NCBI RefSeq assembly: GCF_965363235.1
Contig: NC_134850.1
Span: 43,892,602 to 43,956,601, forward strand
Source: Mytilus galloprovincialis
Lineage: Eukaryota; Mollusca; Bivalvia; Mytilida; Mytilidae
DNA: 64,000 nucleotides
Reading direction: 5' to 3'
Below are positions 57,001-64,000 of the stretch, in pieces. A model generated the notes under the pieces. It had not been told where the DNA came from, ran no database searches, and saw nothing but the letters and a program-made list of their open reading frames with translations. Position numbers and translations under genes: made by a program. Positions within the stretch are counted from its first letter, which is position 1; every line of letters begins with the position of its first letter.

Positions 57001-57660
57001 GTACATATTTAGAGTGAAACATTAAAGCCAATTTTAAAGCATAAAGTTAAGTCCATTCTTATAGTACAACACTAAGAAAGTCCATTCTTATACCATAGTA
57101 TTAGGTCCATTCCCATAGCCAATGACTAGGTCCATTTGTATAGCAATACACTAGGTTCATTCTTAAAGCAAAGCATTATGCTGATTCTTATAGTAGAACA
57201 CTAAGTCGTCCATTCTTATTGCATATCAATAGGTCCATTATTTAAACCAGAACACTAGGTACATATTTAGAGTGAAACACCAGAAACCAATTTAAAAACA
57301 TAAAGTTAAGTCCATTCTTATAGCACAACACTAAGAAGGTCCATTCTTATAGCATAGCATTATGTCCATTCCCATAGCCACTGACTATTTAGCTAGTTCC
57401 ATTAGTATAGCAATACACTAGGTTTATTCTTAAAGCGTAGCATTATGCTGATTCTTATAGCAGAACAATAATTCGTCCATTCTTATCGCATATCAATAGT
57501 TTCATTCTTTAAAACAGACCACTATGAACATTACTACAATTATACATGGGGTCAATTTTCGAAATACTTTTAAGTACTAGGACTCAATCAGATGAATGAG
57601 AAGCTGTACAATTACTCAATAAAATGTAGATTAGACTGGAACCATATTCTGATTTCTTTG
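42020..57660 (+). repeat. satellite array, about 713-bp composite monomer, about 21 copies
   Basis: The anchor GATGCATATGAGACAAGC (or a one-base variant) starts at 42538, 43252, 43964, 44652, 45364, 46051, 46752, 47466, 48182, 48895, 49608, 50309, 51023, 51739, 52452, 53165, 53878, 54592, 55305, 55992 and 56706. Spacings are mostly 712-716, with 687-688 and 701 variants. In the monomer at 42661-43372, bases 42661-43117 are 18 consecutive units of 25 bp (two carry 3-4 extra bases), each of the type TTATAGCANAACACTAGGT. The remaining 255 bp consist mostly of seven 28-34-bp units of the type CTCAAACAGATGYATGAGA. No coding capacity. The function, if any, is unknown; centromeric, heterochromatic or transcribed satellite are all open. 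Confidence 0.95.
46051..53164 (+). repeat. higher-order duplication: two 3,557-bp blocks of five monomers
   Basis: The spacing series 701, 714, 716, 713, 713 occurs twice in a row, 46051-49607 and 49608-53164. Private variants of each monomer repeat at exactly +3,557. I noticed only a handful of single-base differences, such as 47372/50929 and 47774/51331. Confidence 0.9.
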
Positions 57661-58280
57661 CAAAACATTAGGCCAAATCTTATAGCAGAACATTAGGTAC
57701 ATTATAAGACCAACTAACTATGTCAATTTCAAAAGCATAACATTAGGTATACCTTTATAGCAGAACACTAGGTACATTACTGAATCGATACATTAAGGAC
57801 AATTTTACAGCATAAAAGTTAGTCCATTCCTACAGCACAACACTAAGAAAGTCTTATAGCATAGCATTTGGTCAATTTTTATAGCCAATGACTAGCTCCA
57901 TTAATTCAGCAATAGGTTTATTCAAAAAGCATTGCATTATATAAATTTTAATAGCGGAACACTAAGTCGTTCATTTTTATCGCATAGCTTTATGTCCATT
58001 CTTTAAAGCAGACTACTATGTACATTATTACAATTATACATTGGATCCAGTCTTGAAATTCCACTAATTACTCAATCAGATGAATGAGAAACTGTACAAT
58101 TACTCAATAGAATGTAGATTAGACTGGAACTATATTCGGATATGCAAAGATGTTCCTATTACTCAATCAGATGCATATTAGACAAACTTGGGATCTCTAG
58201 CAGATGCATTGGGGAAAGCCTCACCTTAAGCTATACAGACACATATGATGTATCTCTTCTGAATCACATGTATGAAAAGG
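57250..58280 (+). repeat. degenerate right edge of the satellite
   Basis: At 57250 the regular monomer jumps to an earlier ladder position, then continues with rising divergence. From 57660 both modules are degraded, ending with a recognisable GATCTCTAGCAGATGCATTG and CACATATGATGTATCTCTTC, and finally CATGTATGAAAAGG at 58275. Confidence 0.8.
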
Positions 58281-58620
58281 TAAAATTGAGAATTGAAATT
58301 GGCAATGTGTCGAAGCGACAACAACCCGACCATAGAGGAATGTTGTTGAAAGCCAACAACAATAAATAATAAACATAAATCCCAAAAGTTATATAACGGA
58401 TTACATCTATCATATTCCTGACTTGGTACGGGCATTTTCTTATGTCGGAAATAGTGGCTTCAACCTGGTTTAAAAGCTAGCTAAGCCTCTCACTTGTATG
58501 ACAGTCGCATCAAATTGTATAATATTGACAATGTTGTGTGAACAAAACAAACATACACAATAGGTAAAAATGTCACAAAGAGTACAACAGCAACACGAAC
58601 CCCAACAAAACTTGTACTCA
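58281..58620 (+). repeat. family R3, near full copy
   Basis: ATTGAGAATTGAAATTGGCA, GCGACAACAACCCGACCATA, TTCCTGACTTGGTACGGGCA and CTCTCACTTGTATGACAGTC in order, abutting the satellite edge. The same 3' part appears at 59400-59640. Confidence 0.6.
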
Positions 58621-58754
58621 CTTAATTAAACGCGACACTTGTCATTGTACGAGAAATTAGTTTGAGTAACGTTAACGACAAACAAATATTTTTATACGTT
58701 ACATATTTTTTGTCTTACAAAGTTTTTTTTTGTTCATTTGCAATGTTCACGGTC

Positions 58755-59370
58755 TTAAGGTAGATGGGGTGTCTAAATTATAATCCATAGAATCTTTTAA
58801 TAATTTGCCAAAATGTAGTTCATATCCTGCTTGTTTAAAAACATTAATAAAAAGAATGGGTCACCGGACTTATTTTCACGCTACAGGTTGTTCAAAATTG
58901 TCAAGATTTTGTATGGATTATGCATGGAAAACCCATTTTTCCGCCATAAAACGCAAACCACACCATAGAATTTTGAGATAAAATATGAGAAGATAGCTTC
59001 AATATTATGCTTTCAGATAAGAAAAAGAAAAAATGGGGTCACCGGACTCGTTTTCTTGCTACATGTAAAAATGGGTAAATGCCTAACACATTCTATTGTA
59101 AAAGTAACACTATCTGGATTATCTGCCCTTGCATTTTAGTTGCCTCCCCTTATTTGACAAAGTTGGAAAAAAATGAATCAAACAAAAGGATTCTTATTTT
59201 TGTAAAATACAATCATAAATATGATCAAACATGGCATTTTCTATATAATGAAAATTCTTACACATGAATTACCTACTACTATAAAAATTTGCACATTTCA
59301 TCAAAGATCTAGACCTTGTTTTCTAGTATTTCAAAATCCAAGATGGAGGAAGACACCCTATCTACCTTAA
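58755..59370. mobile_element. 608-bp MITE with TTAA duplications
   Basis: Ends GGTAGATGGGGTGTCT and, inverted, GGTAGATAGGGTGTCT match at 15 of 16 positions, each bordered outside by TTAA (58755-58758 and 59367-59370). TTAA target duplications are typical of piggyBac-type transposons. It has no transposase. It contains two related internal segments with GGGTCACCGGACT (near 58859 and 59038). Sister copy at 25412-26012. Confidence 0.75.
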
Positions 59371-59399
59371 AAGTAAGATAACAAAAAAAATAAAAACTT

Positions 59400-59640
59400 C
59401 GAGTTAAATTCTAAACTAGAAGGCCCTAAGTAAATGGTAAAATCAAAAGCTTAAACACAACAATATATTGAATAACAACTGTCAAATTTCATATTTTGTA
59501 TAGACATATTCTTATGTATAAAACGCTGGATTAAATCTAGTTTATGGTTAGTTAAACCTCTGACTTGTATAACAGTCGAATAAAGATCCATTTATATTGA
59601 CATTATGTGAACAACGATGTAAAAACAAATAAAATTAAAA
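59400..59640 (+). repeat. family R3, 3' part
   Basis: GTAAATGGTAAAATCAAAAG, TTAAACCTCTGACTTGTATA and ATTATGTGAACAACGATG follow the R3 order. Confidence 0.5.
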
Positions 59641-60604
59641 AAATACACACATACGCACACAAGTGCTATTTTATACACATCAGTTATATTCTATATCAGT
59701 GTATATAAAGTGCGAATCAAGTTAGATCATTTTCACTGTCGTATGCGAGTATGTCTATTGTAGAATAAAGGATCATGGGGAAAACTGTAATTGTTTACGT
59801 TTCGAAAATACCAAAATAATTGATTTGAAATTAACGTTTAACATATTTTCATTGTGATATGTCTCTTTAATGTACAATAACAGTATTAAAGTTTAAATAT
59901 ATGTGTTAAAAGAAACATAGTAAAGAATGTCGATTATTATAAGCGATTCAAATTTAACTTTAGATGCGATGAATTATCACTGTATGTGCAATCATTTCTG
60001 ATGTCGAATTTCTAAGACGCGAAGAATTTTTATTATAGATTAATGTGATAAATGGACTTGCAACAAATGAAAAAACTAAGTAGATTACTTTAATATATAT
60101 ATCTATTTATGACTTTTTATATGTCTATAAAAACGGGCTGGCCATTTTTTCCAACAGTATTGGCATTTGTGAAGTGTATTGTCATGTGTCCCTGCTTTGT
60201 GATTCGCTAGGACTTTTGAAGTTGCAAATTTCTGTTTACATAAATCCCACTAATACTTGTTGTTGTTTTCATTTTGGCAACTTGGTATAAGTTGTTTCAA
60301 AATATATTTGTACAGAAATGACTCTTCGAATTTCACACATTTATGTGGCTTGTTGTTTAGGTGTTTGATGACTTAGTCATCAAAGTGCTGTTTTGTAGAA
60401 ATGCAATACTACAAAACGGGCGGGATTAAAAGCTACTGTTACTTAATTCATAGGGTAAGCCAAGCCAGTTCTGCTTTTGAAGCGTTTGGAAAAATGAGTA
60501 CAGATCAAGTCCTCTCCATGCTTGCAGTTTGTATGTTCATTGAGAAGTACGATGTCTTGAAATTTTATTCACACTGTTCTTTAATGTATAAGATAAAATG
60601 GCAT
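59641..60604. other. intergenic, nothing recognised
   Basis: No supported gene. The 71-codon open frame at 60401-60616 ends within the adjacent MITE and shows no known motif. Confidence 0.35.
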
Positions 60605-60721
60605 GTGACATATTAACCCGAATAATTCAGTCGTTATATTCAACTGATCTACGATTACTACCTCGCAAGTAGGAGAGATCGATTACGGGAAGGGACTGAA
60701 TTATTCGGGTTAGTGACATAT
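60605..60721. mobile_element. 99-bp MITE with perfect 19-bp TIRs and 9-bp TSD
   Basis: TIR TAACCCGAATAATTCAGTC (60614-60632) is repeated exactly inverted at 60694-60712. GTGACATAT flanks both sides (60605-60613, 60713-60721). A 9-bp duplication is typical of Mutator-like elements. Perfect TIRs and TSD suggest a recent insertion. Confidence 0.9.
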
Positions 60722-61129
60722 AAATTATCAAAGTCGTTAAAGCGTGAAATGTAAGAAAATGCGAACTTTTCTGTCCAAGATGTATGCACTGCTATAGTTG
60801 CATCGGTACAAATGTACTTGATGTATAGCACCCTTGATACAAATAAAAACTACATAAAATGATCCATAATGCGAAGCTTGATAGTACTGCAGAGGTCGAA
60901 CCATTCAAAATTGGGGTAAGTATGTACACAACTTTCTAGCTAGAATTCACTTTTGATAAAATAAAAAAAATGTTGAATTTTGGACCCTTTTGACCTCAAT
61001 GTGGAACATTTCAAAAACTTGGCCCAAAATCCCAAATTTAAATACACTATTATATTCAGCATACCCAAGACTCCCATTATATTGTTAAAATCCAAAAGAA
61101 TTTATTTCTAAACAGTTCGGACCCTTACC

Positions 61130-61585
61130 TAAAAATTAGGCTTCTGGCGAACTTCTGCGTCAAATATGCCGCAAACCTTGCGGCAACCTCGCTGCGACTT
61201 TTTACCATGCAAATGAGGTTTGCGGCAGATCTGCAGCGACTTCTTTTTACCAAATATATTTTGCGGCGAACTTCTGGCATAATTTTACAACCAATCAACA
61301 GGTGTCTACAATATGCAAATATAAGTTTGCGTTAACCTTGCGGTCAACCTCTGATAACCATGTTTAGTTTTTGGTGAACTTCTGGCTAATCTTGGATTGC
61401 AACATTTAGTTTGCGGTGAACTTCTGGCGAACCTCTGATAGCCATATACAGTTTGCGGTGAACTTCTGGCAAACTTGTGATAGCCATATATAGTTTGTGG
61501 TGAACTATTGGCGAACCCCAGGTAGCCATATATAGTTTGTGGTGAACTTCTGGCGAACCTCTGATAGCCTTATTAAGTTTATTGT
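61130..61585. repeat. 42-bp minisatellite
   Basis: TTGCGGTGAACTTCTGGC or close variants start at 61411, 61453, 61495 and 61537, an exact 42-bp period. The part back to 61130 holds more diverged units of the same type (TTGCGGCGAACTTCTGGC, TTGCGGCAACCTC). Forty-two is a multiple of three, but I see no gene frame running through it. Confidence 0.8.
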
Positions 61586-61998
61586 TACTTCAACTTTTAA
61601 ATGTATTTGAAATTTTAATTATATAAATATTTAGTTGCAGCAAATCTTAGCAAAATCAGTGTCATATAAGTACACAAACTAACATCATGTTGGTCAATAA
61701 GCATGATATTAAGGTTCACTTTTACATTGATTGTGGATCGCAAACTCTCTTCAAATTAAGTTTCTGTTGAATTGCATTATAATTGCTCAAATAACATAAT
61801 AAGTGAAGTCCTTATAAAACATCTACATGTATTTTTAATTCAGGAGTTTGAAACATATCTCATCTTGTTATCAATCAGTTATGCAATTTTTTCAATATTT
61901 TGATTGTATGGATGCATTTTCATGGGCACAATAATAATTGCTGGGTGTCATTTTTTTCTCTCATGGATGTTAATTTATATAAAACAAAAACATGCATA

Positions 61999-63820
61999 CT
62001 CACGGCTGGTAATCTACACACGCAGAACATTTGGTTCTGCAATGAAAACCGTGAGAGGATTTTCCGGTTGTGCTTGAGTGGAGTAATTGTCACCGCTTCA
62101 AAAGGTATGTACATTTCTAAATCTCAATTTTCTTATTCAACTGATCAAAATATTGTAAATCAGAGAATGCTATGCTGTGGTGAATACTTTAACGAAGAGA
62201 TACATGTATCATTCACTGTTGTACGTAGAGTTGAACTCTTACAAAATCAGTTGCCCCACGAGAAATGGCCTAAATAAGTGACATTTCATTTTTGAAATGT
62301 TTCTATTTACAGACCTAGTATTCACATTTAGTTTTTTTTTCGGGCAATGGGTATGAATGTTGTTTTTGGCGGCGTGTACGCTGTCCGGTGTTGATAGACG
62401 TCTTAATAATTCCAAAAACTACATTTTTTCATTAAGTCATGCGTGACATCGTGAATACGTGAGGGGAAGGACAAATATTGTTTTAATCTTTGGCTTTGTG
62501 ACTTTTGTTGACTCAATAAATGTGTTACATGCTGATTAAAAAGCACAGATTTATCCTTATACTTTAATAGATGTAAACTGATCACTGATTCAATGAAATC
62601 AAACTATTAATTGTTTGTTCAATTTCAGAAAATGCCATTGTTCCAAGGAAAAAGGAAAAGAGGACTAGTCCTGTCGTCAAATATACGTCACAGAGATCAC
62701 CACATATATTTAAGAAAAGTATATCGCCGATCAAAACTTCAACACCTATATATATTAGACGTAATCTGTTCACCCAAAATCACGAAATTTTCGAAACAAA
62801 AAAGGCAGATATACAGAATTTATTATTCACGAACATCGATGAAAGCCAAGATAACCTCGCGAAAGACCATAAGGAAGAGCATGTATTAGACAACGAAGAA
62901 GACATAGAAGAACACCACGCAGTAGACCACGAGAAAGACCTTATGGAAGACATTGAGGAAGAATATAAAGTTTTTGAAAGTGCTTTAGATAAACTCTCAG
63001 ACGTAGGGAAAAGGGAAATAATTTTGATTTTTTTTTAGTACAGAGTGGACGTTTTCCTTTGAACAATATTGCATTCGACCTGTTTTTGGACTTTGTTGAG
63101 TGGTTTGAAAAGGACGAATCAAGACGAATGAGATACTCCCCAACATCTCTGCAGTATTTTTGGTTATCGTTGACAACATTTTTTGTTTTTATTCTTCGTG
63201 AAACATATTATTAAACCTAGGTTCCCACAATTTATTTGATAATTCAATCTCATAAATTTTTCTAAGCACACATATTAATTATTATGTGTTTTTTAATGAA
63301 CAAGCTAGCCTAGTTTAGGTAAGTTTCAACGACTCATAGCTTGAATATAAAGATATAATTTGTAGTTCCCCTCACGCATTCACGATGTCCTCAATCAGAA
63401 CCGATCCGATCCGAATGGAATTATTAAGACGTCTATCAACACCGGACAGCGTTCACGCCGCCAAAAACAACATGCATACCCATTGCCCTTAAAAAAACTA
63501 AATTTGAACTTGTAGGTCTGTAAATAGAACCATTTCAAAATTGAAATGTCACTTTTTTAAGCAATATCTCGTGGGGCAACTGATTTTGTAGGAGTTCAAC
63601 TCTACGTACCACAGTGAATGATACATGTATCTCTTCGTTAAAGTATTCACCACAGCATAGCATTCTCTGATTTTCAATATTTTAATCAGTTGAATAAGAA
63701 AATTGAGATTTAGAAATGTACATACCTTTTGAAGCGGTGACAATTACTCCACTTAAGCACAACCGGAAAATCCTCTCACGGTTTTCACTGAGAACCAAAT
63801 GTTCTGCGTGTGTAGATTAC
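61999..63820. mobile_element. 1.8-kb foldback: about 465-bp inverted arms around an acidic reading frame
   Basis: Arms at 61999-62470 and 63365-63820 are reverse complements with scattered substitutions and small indels. The outer ends are TCACGGCTGGTAATCTACAC and its inverse, with TAC on both outsides, a possible 3-bp duplication that could be chance. The spacer holds the reading frame at 62629. It could be a DNA transposon with long TIRs, or an inverted duplication of host DNA. Confidence 0.75.
62629..63038 (+). CDS. acidic reading frame inside the foldback, unrecognised
   Basis: After TTTCAATTTCAG, a frame of 135 codons is open to a TAG at 63036. Its first third is basic (VPRKKEKRTSP); the rest is strongly acidic with repeated E, D and H (EEHVLDNEEDIEEHHAVDHE). 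Such a bipartite basic/acidic makeup suggests a nuclear or DNA-bound protein, but no family is recognised. A second open stretch in another frame, 63039-63214, begins with 'SGRFPLNNIAFDLFLDFVEWF' cut to about this core and looks protein-like. Whether the two belong to one product (by splicing or by a length difference in the T-run) is unclear. It could be an exon of a transposon-encoded gene. Confidence 0.4.
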
Positions 63821-64000
63821 CAGCCGTGATACTACTAAAACAGTGCAAATCATGACTGAAAGACTTCTTTCACTATTAATGCATAGAAAACAGTAATTCT
63901 GACATTATTATTATATCCATTTTAATTAGTGCTAATTTCACATATATACATGTATCTCAAGAAACTTAAATATTTAATGTTTATCCATTAAAAATTTATT
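63821..64000. other. end of window, nothing recognised
   Basis: AT-rich sequence outside the foldback with no feature seen. Confidence 0.35.

Noticed and set aside
61999-63820. Reading the foldback as a large virus-like element
   Set aside because: At 1.8 kb with no capsid, polymerase or integrase signs it is far too small and lacks any such part.

Overview
The window reads as nuclear DNA of a bivalve mollusc, most likely a mussel of the Mytilus type. It is AT-rich, has spliced genes with long introns, and is full of dispersed repeat families that I recognise from memory in mussel genomic and transcript sequence. No species is proven by the sequence alone. Only two genes could be assembled with confidence.

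Gene 1 (+, 6840-13012) has three exons with matching phases and encodes a 441-residue B-box/coiled-coil protein, TRIM-like but without a RING. Its introns hold a truncated retroelement tail fused to a copied piece of the gene's own exon 1, and two copies of a TTA-flanked DNA element. Gene 2 (-, CDS 29531-19957) has seven coding exons that join with perfect phase into a 640-residue two-pass receptor: an extracellular NIT domain between two membrane helices, a signalling helix and a class III (guanylate) cyclase domain. Three catalytic positions of the cyclase carry non-canonical residues, so it is probably a pseudo-cyclase or a non-standard one.

By region: 1-6.8 kb is intergenic with repeat fragments and a retroelement fossil; 6.8-13 kb is gene 1; 13-19.9 kb is repeats and a second, larger reverse-transcriptase fossil; 19.9-31 kb is gene 2, with repeats, hairpins and tRNA-like SINE heads in its introns; 31-38.4 kb is gene-poor repeat DNA, including AT microsatellites and a 304-bp tandem duplication; 38.4-41.3 kb is a tandem family rich in CCATGG-type palindromes; 41.3-58.3 kb is a large satellite array; 58.3-64 kb holds three inverted-repeat elements (TTAA-flanked, 9-bp-TSD-flanked, and a 1.8-kb foldback with an acidic reading frame) and a 42-bp minisatellite.

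The most striking structure is the satellite. It has about 20 tandem monomers of about 713 bp. Each monomer is itself built from two older tandem families: 18 units of a 25-bp ladder and about seven 28-34-bp units. The array carries higher-order structure, including a 3,557-bp, five-monomer block repeated twice almost without change. The two genes share no evident pathway. The most interesting protein-level signal is the degenerate cyclase active site.
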